From NCBI GenBank assembly GCA_014825775.1, contig MVAQ01000077.1, positions 23,043-87,042 of the forward strand: a stretch of DNA of 64,000 bases, given 5' to 3'. Below the pieces are notes generated by a model that saw only the letters and a list, made by a program, of their open reading frames with translations, was not told where the DNA came from and searched no databases. Shown here in pieces: positions 37,508 through 49,917 of this stretch; position 1 is the first letter of the stretch, and the number at the start of each line of letters is the position of its first letter. This stretch comes from Krasilnikovozyma curviuscula (lineage: Eukaryota > Basidiomycota > Tremellomycetes > Cystofilobasidiales > Mrakiaceae). The translations under genes were made by a program, and so were the position numbers.

Positions 37508-40500
37508 ATGTCATTTAGAAGGCCACCTCAGTCTTCCGCTCCCTCAAGCAATTCTTCGAGTTACGATGGGCGAGGAGCAGCGCCATCTTCAGCCATGCCC
37601 CCATCATCTGCTCCTTCTTCAACTGCTAGCAATAGACAGTCCATCTCAATCCATACCAGCTTGATCCATTACACGGCCCTCAAGTCGTTTCTCGCAGTCT
37701 GGCTCGAAAAAGAATCTCCTGGCGCCAGGGCGAGTGCAAGGGAGAAGCTTACCAGGCTGACGAAGCAACAGTTTGGAGAGCTGGGGACAGATGTTTATGA
37801 TGAGCTTGTCAGGAGGCAGTCTTCAGGAGATGGTACAGGCGCCAACAGCGAAGGTGAGCTTCCGTTTTACTCCTCTTGTTCCACCCGCGCGGGGCGTTTG
37901 CGCGTGTTGCGTTCATTCGAAGGGATTGTCGCGAAGTCGTAGATGGAATACAACATTCAGATGGAAGAACATCGTCTGGATGGTCTACTGGATACTCACT
38001 TGGAGTTGTCACTCCCGGCGTCGTCCCGCAAAATGAACTGGCGGGAGCAGAGCAACTGGCAGCTGCACGCGCCGAATTTATGGTTTCGCCGGGATAAACA
38101 GCATACATAAACTTTCAATGGACGCTTGCCTCTACCAACAAGAAGTCTCTTCTAGCGCTTTCCTGTGGGATGTAGTTCCAGCTCGATCTAGAGACTAAGG
38201 GAACTCTGCGGACACAAGTTCAACACGCTAACCCAGACCTCTCCCTGATTACCTCTAGTGGCCTTTTTGCCTGTACGACCGGACTTCCATCCAAAGAGAA
38301 ATCAAGCACGACAGAAGTTGGCAACACTGCCTAAGAATCGATTCAAAGACCTCGCCAGTGACGTGCTGTTTGAGCTAGGAAGACGATTTCCTGAGTTCAA
38401 CAACTCAGGCATCAAGGAAGAGGATGAGGAAGAAGAGGTAACAGAAAACCATCGTTACTTCTGGTGGTTAGTCGTCTTATATAACTGACTTGTTTTTTTT
38501 GTCACGGTTTTGTGTCACGTTTAGTCGTCTGAACAGCTCGACCCTGAAACACCCCACTCGAACTACTCGAATCTGAACCAGCTCCAGTCTCAACAATCTC
38601 AGTCCCAGTACTCCCATCAAAAACAGCCCTCTTCTGCCTCCCAGACTCAGAGCTCCAATGGGCCCAACAGGTTCCCACCGCCGGCCGCCCAACACGGACG
38701 GCGACCCTCCCATGCTTCTCAAGGCTCACAATCTTCTCTCAGGTCCCTAGGCCAGCAGCCACCACTGTCAACACAGCTTCAAACCGTTCAGCAGGGGGTC
38801 GTGATTCCTACCAAATCCACCATTGCGGAGGAAGAGATCAAAGTCCCTTACGCAACTGAACACGAAAGTAACCACACCCATGTTCGGCCACCTTCTTCAA
38901 CAAAGTCGTCACGCCCCACCAGCTTCCACGAACAGAGTCTCGGAAGAATGGGTCACGGGAACGGCGATTCCTCTGACGACGGAGGGCGTGTTTCGCCTAC
39001 GGGACGAGGAGGACCACTAGATCGCGGAATGGGACCAATAGACCCACAGTCTCAGCAACAGCAACATCAGAACGGTACTCCAAACACTCTTTCAGTTATG
39101 CCTTCACCCAACCCAACGGTCCTCTCAGAGGATAAGGACTACTACGATCGAATGTCGTTTGGCTCAGCTGCATCGCGAGGCGTCGGCTTGGCTCAGCACC
39201 CACTCAAGGGCATCTACGCCAACGGGAGCAGCAACGGAAACAACGCTGGTTTAGGCTATGGCTCAAATCTTCCTTCCAACACAAACAATCATAATAGCAG
39301 CAACAGTGGTCGAAACAGCCCCATCATCAGCCAAGCCGAACTCGACGAGCTCAAATCCACGAAGGATGACCTTGCGTCTCAGGTCGAGATCCTCCAGTCT
39401 GAGAATGCCGCCGTCAGAGCCAACGCACTTGAAGCTGAAGATACGCTGAAGCAAGAAGCTGAGGGTCTCAAGGAGCGTGTCAAAGATTTGCAAGAGATGT
39501 TGGAGACAAGCAGGAACGACGGGAATAAGAGGATTCGAGAACATGGTGAGGCGGTGAGGAAGTTGAAGGAGAGCCATGAAAGAGATATGGATGATTTGAA
39601 CAACTTGAAAGCTGGTCAAGACGTGAGTCATTTTATTTTTATTTTGACACCTTCGCTATTTTGTCTTAACTAATTGGTGTTGCTTGTTTCCCGAAGTCTG
39701 CACCCATAATAGCTGACCTTCAAAATCAAACAGAAGATCTGTTGAAAGAACTCAGGAGTTTGAGTCAGAAGAATGATGAGTTGCTTAGTGAGAATGAGAG
39801 ATTGCGGGAAGCTAGGAACCAGGCTGAGGTTGAAGGAAAGGAATGGAAGAGGAGGTGGGAGCTTGTCAAGGTTGAGCTCAGAAACGTCAAAGGTGCGTCT
39901 TGATTCCTATTTTGTCGTGTGATAAAAAACCTGATTTCTCCCTTCGCAACCCTCAGCCACTTCTCAAATGTTCATCCAAGCACCCCTTCCAACTGATGAT
40001 CACTTACCTTCATCATCCACCGGTGCAATTGGCGACCTTCATCATTCTGCATTTCAGAAATCAATCGACTCGCTCATCACATCTGCTCGGTCCATCACTC
40101 CGACTTCCGTGTTGGGCGCCATGAAGTCTGTTGTTGTCGCGATGGCTGACATCTCTGCCGACATCGACGTGTTTGAACGAAGGCCACTCAGCGAACGATA
40201 CGGCGTCGACATGGAATCCCTCCAAAGTCTCAAAGAACGATCTAACATCACCCTCAACACCCTCATGGGCGCTGCGAAGGCCTTCGCCATGTCCTACGGC
40301 CTCAGCCCTGTCTCGTTGCTGGACGCAGCGGCAAGTGAGGTTAGCGCCAATGTCGTTGCTCTCATTCGTCTACTAGGTATTCGGAGGATTGGGAAATCAG
40401 CAGAGTCGATGGGAATGAGTCGAAGCAATTCTCAAGGGACCGAGGGTACAGCTACTGCAAACGGTGGCACTAAGTCTCCAACCAAGAGAATGAGTCGAAA

Positions 40501-41493
40501 CACCTTTGAAGACAACCAGAATGTTGGAATCTTTGGCGCTCCGATTGGTGGTACTCTGAACGTCTCGACTCGGACTGTTCGACAGGAACCTCTGAATGAT
40601 ACTCATCCAAAGCAACAGAATGGACGCGACACGACCTACCGATCGACAACTACTTCATCTGTCTCCTCGGCGTTCGATCTCGAGAGAAAACCATCGACGA
40701 CGCTCACCTCAACCTCGGCAGCTTCATCCAACCGAGGGTTAGACGACCGTTTCGATGAGGAAAATGAAGAGGAGTTTGGATTCGTCGCGGGTAACCACCA
40801 CCTGTTACACAACAACAGCAACAGCAGCAATGAGGGCGACCGAGATCCGAGAGAGAGCCTGGCAGAGAGTAATACCAGCAGCAGTACACGTGGTCCTGAC
40901 AATGTCAGAGGAGGTGGGTTTGACAGGATGCAGAATGGGCACGATGGGTCGATGCACGAGGAGGACAGAGAAGAGCCTGACGAGGAGGGTGACGAGGATG
41001 ATGGGACCCAAGCATGGATTGAACTGAAGGTCAGTCGTGTCAATTTCAATCCCCTGTTGATTTATTCAGCGTTGCTGACGGCGCATCGTTCTGGATCGCA
41101 CAGCCATACCTTGAGACGCAGTCTGAAGCAATAGTTCAAAGCATTCAAACACTTCTCTCTGCCATCCGAGCGGGCGATCAAGGTCCGGAACTGAGGGAAA
41201 CGCTAAGTGAGGTAATTGCTATCGGTTCTTCAATCGTCGCCGTGTCAAAGGTTCGTTCTCCCGCCTTGTCAAACATTCAAGGTCTAACGTCATTTTCCCT
41301 TCAAAATTTGTAGGAAGCACTCCCTGCTCATTCGATAATGGAAGGTCGCCGTCTCCTGAGAGACCTGGTCGACAACTGCGACAAGCTGTCTGAGCTCCAG
41401 ACGGAAGAAGTGTATACAAAACCGATCCGACAGAAGATCGCGACAAGCAGTTTTAACTTGGCTAAAAGCTTAAAAGAGCTGATGAACCTGTAA
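37508..41493 (+). CDS. SPA2: Polarisome scaffold SPA2
   Basis: Scaffold of the polarisome at growing tips and bud sites; in yeasts it binds formins and MAP-kinase kinases. Exons 37508-37853, 38259-38437, 38525-39622, 39697-39892, 39957-41029, 41104-41250 and 41314-41493 give 1072 residues. Two Spa2 homology (SHD) repeats open the protein: A-R-E-K-L-T-R-L-T-K-Q-Q-F-G-E-L (about 75-100) and Q-A-R-Q-K-L-A-T-L-P-K-N-R-F-K-D (about 128-150). A long Ser/Gln-rich linker follows, then a coiled coil (about 455-605, heptad-rich Leu and charged residues). The C-terminal conserved region includes V-V-A-M-A-D-I-S-A-D-I-D and a final helical domain ending S-L-K-E-L-M-N-L. The intron between the two SHD repeats is 405 bases, far longer than the others. 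Confidence 0.95.
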
Positions 41494-42054
41494 CCCTGGT
41501 ACAGTTGCTTTAGCATAATCGTAATATTTTCACGAGTCTTGTTTATGCTTGTTTTCGTGCGTTTGTTTCTAGCTCTTTTCGATTTTTGTGTTCAAGAGCT
41601 CCTTTTTGTGTCTTGTGATATGCATTAATGTACCTTGACAAAATACGCCAGTTTTAGGGTCAGAAGTATAAAATTACGATTATACGAAAAATTATGTGAA
41701 AAGTCAACAAAAGCCACTGCGGCGTGCGGTCGGAACGCTTAAAATCGTCAATTTCTCTTCTGTTCACATTTAACTGCCCTCTGTCAGCTTTCACCTTCCT
41801 TTTGGTTCTCTGCTTGTGGATATCTGTATAGAGTGTCTGTTTGGTTCCTCGTATACCCCCAATAGGTCAGTACCCCCTGACTGTTGTTTTTGCTAACTCC
41901 CCGCAAGGGTTAACTGACTTAAACCACCTTCTCACGCTCACAACAGGTTCCATATACCCTGCACACATAGAACAAGTGAATCAGCAGTAACCTGAATCTA
42001 CTTCGGTTTCTTCCAACTTCACGAACAGGTGCGAAAAACAACAAGTAACTAAAA
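41494..42054. other. Intergenic downstream of SPA2
   Basis: About 560 bases. CT-rich DNA with several GT..AG-like pairs near 41860-42030 could be a spliced 5'-UTR of the next gene. No coding signal. Confidence 0.4.
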
Positions 42055-43106
42055 ATGGGACGCCCAATACCGTTCCAACAGTCGCGAAAAGCAACGTCCT
42101 CAAAACAGCCCTCTCACCCATCATCCTCATCATCCACCTCACGTCCGCTGGCAAAGGATCTCCTCTATGCCTGGGTAGTTAGCTCTCGCCATTCTCAGAC
42201 CCCAAGAGACTACCCTCTGCGCACTGTACCGGCGTCGGAGCGTGAGCGCTTCCTGACAGACGACGAGGTTGCTTCTTCGCTTGCTCTGCGAGCGTCAGAA
42301 GATGAAGATGAAGAAGATGGTCTGATGGATGACATCGAGCCACTGTCTGGCGGTGGAGGATGGAGGGTGTCGAGTGGACTCGGAGAGAGGATCGTCCTTG
42401 ACTTGGGACACGAGGAAGTCGATGGGTCTCGATATCCTTCAACCAGGGGAGGGAGGGGTATGTTTTCTCAGGAAGACGATGAAGCTGAAACGGAGGATAT
42501 GAGGGCGTTGATGGATGGTATCCGCTGTCAGTATTCACCCACTGACTTCACCTCGCGTGCATTGTGTCGTTCTTGAGAATCTCTGACGATGGTGTTTGTG
42601 TGTTCTTCTGGAACTCTAGCGGATGAGTTTGATGATGTAGACGTTATCTTAGACTTGACACGGACAGTGCGCCGCTTGTCAAGCGAAAACATCAGAACTC
42701 TAATGGTAAGCCCCCGTCCCTCATTTCCTGGAAATGTCTTTACTTTTAGCTAACTCTCTTCTGTCTCTGGTCTGGTACAAAACTATTGTAGAGTTCAATG
42801 TCGAACGAGCACTGCAACCGTCTCGTCACCCTTTGCATCCTGGCAAGGCAGGACTTCCGCACGCCGCCCTCCTCATCCTCTCCACCATCCGAAGAGACGA
42901 TAGAACATTCCCGTCTGGCACACTATCATGCCGCTGCAGTTTCTGTTTCTGGGTCTACAGCGCCCTCAACTTTTGGGTCTTTCGGTGGGAACGGGGCTGT
43001 CTATCAGCCGTCATCGCAAGGGGCCGGCAGGAGGATTGAGGTTCTTCGAGCTGCACCGTATAGACGCAATAGAGCGGTTGGCGCTGAGGGACGAGGAGGA
43101 GTATAG
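42055..43106 (+). CDS. Protein of unknown function with acidic N-terminal half
   Basis: I do not recognise it. Exons 42055-42526, 42620-42705 and 42792-43106 close in frame to 290 residues. The N-terminus is Ser-rich, followed by an ordered-looking block K-D-L-L-Y-A-W-V-V-S-S and a run of Asp/Glu (about 78-95). A helix-like segment spans the second junction (L-T-R-T-V-R-R-L-S-S-E-N-I, then E-H-C-N-R-L-V-T-L). The C-terminal part is Ser/Gly-rich and ends Arg-rich. At the 3' end a second frame stays open past this stop to 43182 (F-F-E-L-H-R-I-D-A-I-E-R-L-A), so an alternative splice or a different end is possible. Start is the first ATG after a CT-rich leader. Confidence 0.65.
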
Positions 43107-44064
43107 GGTTCCTGTCATCGTCATCTGTTTTCATGGCACGAATGCACAGCGGGAGAGAAGATGGACTGTTGTAGATTTGTAAGCGTTCCTGTGTGCTACA
43201 ACAGAGCAATATGTATCTGCTCTACCAATCTCCGGTCAATTCAAATCGCAAGTACAGCTATCATTGATGCAGTAAGAGAAATCTCAGCACGGAGCCCGCT
43301 CCACAGCTTTCTACACACATCTCGCATTAATAATATTAAAGATGGAGGTCGCTTGTTCATGTGGACCCAGAGAGACTTGGGATAGTTTCCTTCACCCGAG
43401 AGCGAGACAAGTCTGCCGAGAACTGAAAAAAGCAGTTGACGTGACGTGATGATACGAATTGGTGGCGACAGGCAAACAGAATTGAGTTTGAAACGCGACA
43501 GGAGAGAAAAGCAGGCGGTAATGGTTGTCCAGCACAGCAATAATTGAGCTCATCAGAAGCAGTGAATCTCAAGAAGGAAGCCACAGTTCATGGCTTTCGA
43601 CTGGCGACCTGACGGGCTGCATGAAAATGGGCGTCACATCCTTGCCGCTTGGTCGCCACTGGGCGGCATGACGAAACCACCGTTAAAGCGTCCGAGAAAA
43701 CCATCCAGAGGTCCTGTCCTTGCTTTGCTCTGTGAGCTTTTCATTGCCTCTTAGGACAACAGTTGGAACTGAAAGAATTCTTCTGAGCTGTATGCAGTCG
43801 TATCGTTTGAAGGAGGGCGGCGCCTCGAGAGACGCGCTCCTCACGAACCCAAAAAAAAATAACAACAGGTGGGGAAACGTCGACCGACCGATCTGTCTCG
43901 AGGAGCTTCCAGTCGGATTTGTGAGCTTAATAATGTTTGCTGACAACCCACTCGGAGAGTACTTCCCCAGCCAGCCAGTTTCTATATAAGTGATACCCCG
44001 GGCTAAAAAAAATAAAGGTGGGTGGATATACTTCGACACCCATTGAGACCCTTGTAAACTAGGA
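43107..44064. other. Intergenic, bZIP promoter region
   Basis: About 950 bases. TATATAAG at 43983-43990 lies 75-82 bases before the bZIP start codon. No gene seen; short open frames lack coding character. Confidence 0.5.
43983..43990 (+). promoter_or_regulatory. TATA box of the bZIP gene
   Basis: TATATAAG at a fitting distance (about 80 bases) upstream of the ATG at 44065, followed by A-rich DNA. Confidence 0.4.
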
Positions 44065-45768
44065 ATGAAGTCCAACTCAGGTATTCCCTTCCCACCACCT
44101 AATGAGGATCAGCAACAACAGCAGCAGTACGGGCCCAGTGGTTCTTCTAGCAAACCACCCGGCGGTTATTTCGAAGTGGGTCAGAGCTCGACGACGTCCT
44201 TGCTTTGTCATCCTAAGTCTGACTGTCTCTGGTCTCTTGTCGCTATTAGGTTCCAAGCCAGTCTTCATTCGAGTATGGTGAGATCAAGACGCCTGGTGTG
44301 GACTACTCTGACTGGAAATGGGAAAACGTAAGGGTGCCTGCTCTCTCTGCCTCTGTTCTTTAACGGCGCGCCGGCCGATTCTAATCTTATCTTTTCACTT
44401 TTCACTAGAATCCGCAGCAACAGTTACAGCAGCCACAAGACTTCCAGCAGCTTCAGCACCAACAGTTTTTTCCACAACAGACTTTCCAGTCGCTCCCTAA
44501 CATGCTGCAATCGCCGTCGTATTTGCCCTTTTCACTCGACCAGCAACAGCCTCCACCCTTTCCACAGCAAACTCACCAATTTTACAGCGCACCATCAACC
44601 GTATCTTCTTCCTCCTCTTCGTTTTACGGGATCAACATCAACAAAACAACAAACAATATGTTCCTCCAATCTCAACCTCTACCCCAGTGGCCGATCCCAA
44701 CAGTAGGGGACCATCTACGAGATTTACGGCCCGATTTCAATAGCTTACCTTCAACCTCATCCTCAACTTCCTCATCAGCGAGTATCAACAGCCCCTTCCC
44801 AACCCGCTTACCTTTGCACCCTTCAGCGACATCTTCATCGTCGTCGTCATCTCTCGTCGCACCAAAGGTCACGGCCCGACCTCACGCGACCAATAACAGC
44901 GTGGATCGCCATCCAGCATCCTTATCACACGATTCCCAGACATCTTCACAACACCACCACCAGCACCACCAACAGGGACAGCAGCCGAAGAAGCGAAGCT
45001 CGTCCAGCTCGTCGTCTAAGCGCTCCTCCCGCCTCTTATCAAGCTCCTCCTCCTCAGCAGCAGTGTTTGCCTTCAGCGCCCTTGATTTGGGAGAGATTGT
45101 GGTCCCGGAGATTGAGAAGCTTCTCCCGGATTTCCAGCAGTATGGACCTGGTGGCAGTCTTCATCGGAATGGTGAGAACATCAACCAGAGCGAGCCCGAC
45201 TTCAGTGGTGCGTTTTTCATTTTCTTTTCTTCGTGTTAGTGATGCCTCAAAGCTTACTTTTTGTTCGCATGTTATTTAGGGAAAGACGATTTCTGGGGAA
45301 TAGGTGCGCCTTCTGCCTTTTCTCTTCCATTCTCTCTCTCCCAGCCGCTGACACATACCCCTTTGAACTCTTCACTTTCGCAGGAGAAGAAGAATACAAG
45401 AAACTCTCTAACAAAGAGAAGAAGCAATTGCGGAACAAAGTTGGTGCACGACGGTTCGTCCCCCTCACTCCATCTCCACCGCCTTCCCCTCTTCAACCAA
45501 CGTTTTATTTCGCGCTCTAGGTTCAGGGAGAGAAGGAAGAACTACATAGTCGATCTGGAAGATAATCTGGCGAAGAGAGATGAGATCATTGAGATCATGC
45601 GACAGCAGCTGGTGAAGACTAAAAGCACGCTGGAAACGCGTGAGTCGTTTTGCTGCTTTCTGCCTTGCTCTGGACTTCGAGAAATTGCTCATTTGTTTTG
45701 ATTTGCTTCGGCCAGTGAGAGGAACTAGGGGAGAGATCGTGGCTACTCCTGACAGCGACCTCACTTGA
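44065..45768 (+). CDS. bZIP transcription factor
   Basis: Sequence-specific nuclear transcription factor; target genes unknown. Exons 44065-44175, 44250-44327, 44409-45207, 45280-45303 (24 bases), 45384-45453, 45521-45639 and 45716-45768 give 417 residues. The N-terminal 320 residues are Gln-, Pro- and Ser-rich, as in activation domains. The basic region, split by an intron, reads N-K-V-G-A-R-R-F-R with E-R-R-K-N-Y, matching the N-x7-R bZIP rule. The zipper runs L-E-D-N-L-A-K-R-D-E-I-I-E-I-M-R-Q-Q-L. The Gly in place of the usual Ser or Ala after N-K-V, and Arg in place of Asn further on, could shift DNA preference (inference). The protein ends only about 17 residues past the final intron. 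Confidence 0.9.
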
Positions 45769-46283
45769 AGGCACGCCGAATGAACTGAGTTCAAGTTGGG
45801 ATCACAACAGCCTTTTGCTCCTAGAACAGAAGTCAAACTACCAAAATGTATTCATAGGCGTAGAACTGTATCGAGTAGACTCTCCGTATCAAATATCTTA
45901 GGAGACATCAAACGACCGAGTGGCAAGTCCTCAAAAAAGGAGCTGAAACACTTGCTCTTGCAAGAATAGCTTAGCCTTTTTTGACAGTTCGACGGCCATC
46001 CTCTGAGATCTTGCCATCTCTTCGAATTCTCTTGGTGAAACGCTTGTCTGAACCAAGATCTCTGGATACCCTATAGAAGCACAGCAGGCTCGTTGGGGAG
46101 GATCAAAACGAGACCGGTGCGTTACCCGCTTCTTCACTTCAAAGCTAGCGCAGCATGGCCCAAGCGTTTCTTTCTGATTCCCTCTGTTTTCTCCAAAGCA
46201 GAATCTTGCAGCACTGGGTCGTAGAAACAAATAAACTCCTGATGTTCTCACCCCTCTAAATCACCTAGCCAGCAACCGAAGAA
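45769..46283. other. Intergenic between bZIP and CRIB genes
   Basis: About 515 bases. A 106-codon open frame on the minus strand (46251-45931) lacks an ATG at its start and any splice context, so it is not called as a gene. Confidence 0.5.
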
Positions 46284-49200
46284 ATGAGTCGACTGCCCTT
46301 CCGCCTACCTTCGCCCTCATCGGCAGATGCAGAGCCTGGAATCGACAGCTGGTCGTCTCTTGGAGCGCCCCTTGTCGTGTCTGTAGGCCGTAAAAAAGGT
46401 CGCAAGCTATCAGGGAGCAACTCGTTACACAACGACGGTGGAGAGGGCTTTGGGCTGGCCGAGCAGGAGGATGTGGGAGGGAAGAAGGACGATCAGCCTC
46501 TGCCACCACTACCTCCCACAGGGACGCCGCTGAGGTCAAAGAAGTCGTGGGCTGTGCTCAGGGAGAGAAAGGGGTCTACGGCGAGCACCAGCAGCAGCTT
46601 GAACAATCTCGTCGCGGCTGCAACTGCAGCGGCCGGTCCCTCGTCGGCGGACAACTCGCCTGTAAAGCAAGACGTGTTGAATGTTGGAGGAATACATAGA
46701 TCTCAGTATGTCGTTCCTATCAGCAATGGAAATGCTGGCGGGTCGAGTGGTGGGAGCGCGATGAACGGGAACGGCGTTAAAAAAAGTCAGTCGATGTTCG
46801 GTTCGTCACCTCACCTCACTGACCACTTGCTGACTGACCCGCCCGCTTCATTGTTTAACCAAAGGTTTGCTACGAGTTGGATCTCTAATGCGTAAACCCT
46901 CGACCTACACCGCGCCATCCTCATCCCCTTCCTCCGCACAATTTAAGTCATATCAACGACAGGGCAGATCCTCCGTCGACCATCTCAGCAATCACACCCG
47001 TACCACCTCGACAGTATCTAGGATTAGTGAAGACGAGCTGCCCGTCGGTGGCAGTATCGGCTTGCCGTTCAATGTGAACCACGATTTGCATGTGGCAGGC
47101 GATGATCTAGCAGGACTGCCTAAGGAATGGATTGAGAAACTTAAAGTTTGTCCTCTTTCCCTTCTCACTCCTTCACATCCGGACCTCATCTTGGTTTTCT
47201 GAAACAACAGGCTCAAGGTTTGACAGAAGAAGAGCTCCTCCTATTTGCCCGCAAAAAAACAGCCTCCTCAGCAGCACAAGCAACATCCACCAACATACCC
47301 ATTGTACCCCTTCAAAATCGTCTCTCAACAGTCATCTCCGAACGATCTGACCCGCCGTCGCCCTCGAGCCCAAGGAGCAACCACACCAACGCCAACCGGT
47401 TCTCGTTCTTACAACAGCCATCTTCGCCCGAGTCAACGAAGCCGCTCAACATCAGGAAGACCCCAAAGATGAAGCTTGAGGAAGTTTACCGGAAAATTGA
47501 GCTGCCGTTGGAGGCGGAGGACGATGGGTGGGGCTCATCCTTACTCGCCGCCTTCGAAAACAAAGGATCAAAAACAGACGACGACAGTATAGGGGAGGCA
47601 AAAGATATCATTGTTGAACTCCCTGAGGTCCCGGTGGATTTTTCTTCATCAGAATCAACGATCCCGTCGATCCCACCGCTACCTACACCGCCCATGTTGG
47701 CGTCTTCATTAATACCACCGACACCGACGCCAGCAGTAGAAGCACCAGTACCAGTGATAATTGACCTTAATGATGACGAACCTACAGAAAAATCTGACCC
47801 TGAACTGATCGTCTCGCCACGTGCTCAGCGCCTCGAACGACTGCAGAAATCGGGCGCAGGGCGAGATACAGTACTGCCAATGAGTTCGTCCACCGCGATC
47901 AACACAATTTTGTCTGGTATCTCAACTTCGCCATCCATGACTCCAAAACCGACGCCGATCATACGGCCTGCGCTTCCTCCGAGGAGCGATTCCCTCCCGC
48001 ACTCCCTGAAATCTGCCAAATCCATCCCATTGTCGCCTATGATCTCACCATCTCCCTCAGGGTCACTCACACCTGAACCGTCAGTGCTGCCGCCGCTCCC
48101 ACTCACACCTCTCGGCGTCGTCTCACCAACTTCGGAAGTCTCGTCGTACTCTGTGACGTCGACATCGACCCCTCAGCGTGCTGCCTTCGAGGATGAAGCC
48201 GTTCAAGGAGAGGATGAGAGTGTGAAGGGTGATGCATCACCAACGGTCAACAACAACCTCCCTCTCTCGCAGTCATTTGGGTCGTTATCACAGTACGCCG
48301 TCGTTGACGTCTCATCTCGTCTTAATCCTGCTGCCGAAGATGACGATGACGGGGAGGACCTAGTGCCGCCGACGATAATGAGAAATAGCTTTGGTGCTCC
48401 GTCATTTAAGTCGAGGTCATCCAACAGCAACAGTGTATTTTCAATCTCAGCCTACATCGATGAAACCAACAGTCCGATCGACCGCACGACCAATAGCCAC
48501 CTCAGGAAGTCCACCAATCCGGAGGCGATTGCTGAGGTTGTAGATAGTGAAAATGGTGAAGAGCCTGTTAAAGAGGAGGAGGCAGAAGATGCTGAAGAAG
48601 CTATTGAATATCCGTCAGACCTCCCTCTATCTCTTCATTCACCTACAGCGGCCTCTCGACTTTCAACACGGTCGTTCGGTGATGCTCCCCAACGCCTGTC
48701 AACGCAAACGACATTGTCTCGTTCAGACTCATTGACACCATCACTGATATCCCTCCGAGGGGCAACGATCCAAGAAGCGACCATGATGACGGTCAACAAG
48801 TCATCCCGACCGATCCCGACACCGTTGATTATCAATCAACCTCTTTCGTCTCCTTTCTCATCTCAGCCGCATCAACAGCAAGAGTACATCTACGACTCGC
48901 CCACAAAAGTCGAGAATCATTCGCGGACCAGCAGCGTCCTCAGCACTCCCGAATCCGAGCCAATCTCTGAGTCAGTCGATTCGGAGGATGTGATGAGTAC
49001 AGAAAGTGGAGCGTGTGATGCGTTTGAGCAGCTGAATGTAGCAACGCACAACCTGATGGTCCGACAGAACTCGGCGGGAACGTTGGATAAGATTGCGAGT
49101 GGCGAGGTTTGTAGTCCTGTTGGTGACTCGACGTTCGATGAAGTGAGTACATCGTCTCTGTGACTGCTTAAGTATGGTAGTGACTTTTTGACTAACACGT

Positions 49201-49345
49201 TACTTTTTGTATCTTGTAGCCGACAACTCCAGCTCATATCTCGTACCTGCAAGATTTCGGTGTCGATGAGTTTGGTCCGACACCTCAACCACAAGCCCAC
49301 ACACACCCATATCCTCTTCGTAACAACAACCACAACAAGATTTAG
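46284..49345 (+). CDS. CRIB/PBD-domain protein, probable Cdc42/Rac effector without kinase
   Basis: 946 residues from exons 46284-46785, 46865-47145, 47211-49142 and 49220-49345. A p21-binding domain spans about 221-277: I-S-E-D-E-L-P, then S-I-G-L-P-F-N-V-N-H-D-L-H-V-A-G-D-D and L-P-K-E-W-I-E-K-L. This matches the CRIB core, with its conserved His pair, and the trailing helix of PAK-type effectors. The rest is Ser/Pro/Thr-rich and predicted disordered, with no kinase motifs, so it is an adaptor rather than a PAK. By analogy to yeast Gic proteins it would bind GTP-Cdc42 at the cortex and connect to the septin or polarisome machinery; this is inference. It ends with a short conserved-looking tail (Y-L-Q-D-F-G-V-D-E-F). 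SPA2 and a PCL cyclin lie within 17 kb upstream. Confidence 0.85.
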
Positions 49346-49917
49346 TCTCCGCTTTCAAAATTCCTCGATGACCAAACACAAATTTTCCAAATCCATCTGA
49401 TTACATGCTTTGCTTTGTTGGCTCGATACCTTTCTATTACCGCTGTCTCTTGACCCTGTCTGTTGGAACTTGCTCTGATACATACACACCACATACCTCT
49501 AAACTCTTCTGTCTTATACCCTTTTCTTATTCGACTTCTCTGTGATGGCACTGGCTTGCTGTGGTTTTCTGAACTAAATGAGAGAGTGTGATGGATGCGA
49601 GCTATTCAGCACAACTTGACTTAAGATGCCAAGATGCGAAGGTATATATGTGAAGTAAGTAGGATCGTTAGGGTGCTGAGGACATTAGTAAATGAGCGGA
49701 AGAGAGAAAATAAAATGAAGGTTCTGATGAAGTCATGTATAGTACGGACAGATGTGCAATGCAAATGAATGTTAGGGGAAAGCGTTACAGAAGGAAAGAT
49801 GCGTGAACAGAATATACGAAAAGAAAGTAAGAGAAATTTGTAGATTACAGAAAGGAACCAGCCAATGACTGTGTAAAGAGACAACTGCAAAAGGTATCAA
49901 AATTAGGCCTGGACACC
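49346..49917. other. Convergent 3' intergenic region
   Basis: About 570 bases between two tail-to-tail genes; AT-rich, consistent with 3'-UTRs. No further feature seen. Confidence 0.5.

Noticed and set aside
45931..46251. 106-codon open frame on the minus strand between the bZIP and CRIB genes
   Set aside because: It has no ATG near its start and no splice sites to bring one in; the composition of the first half is not protein-like. The last 30 codons look better but are not enough for a call.
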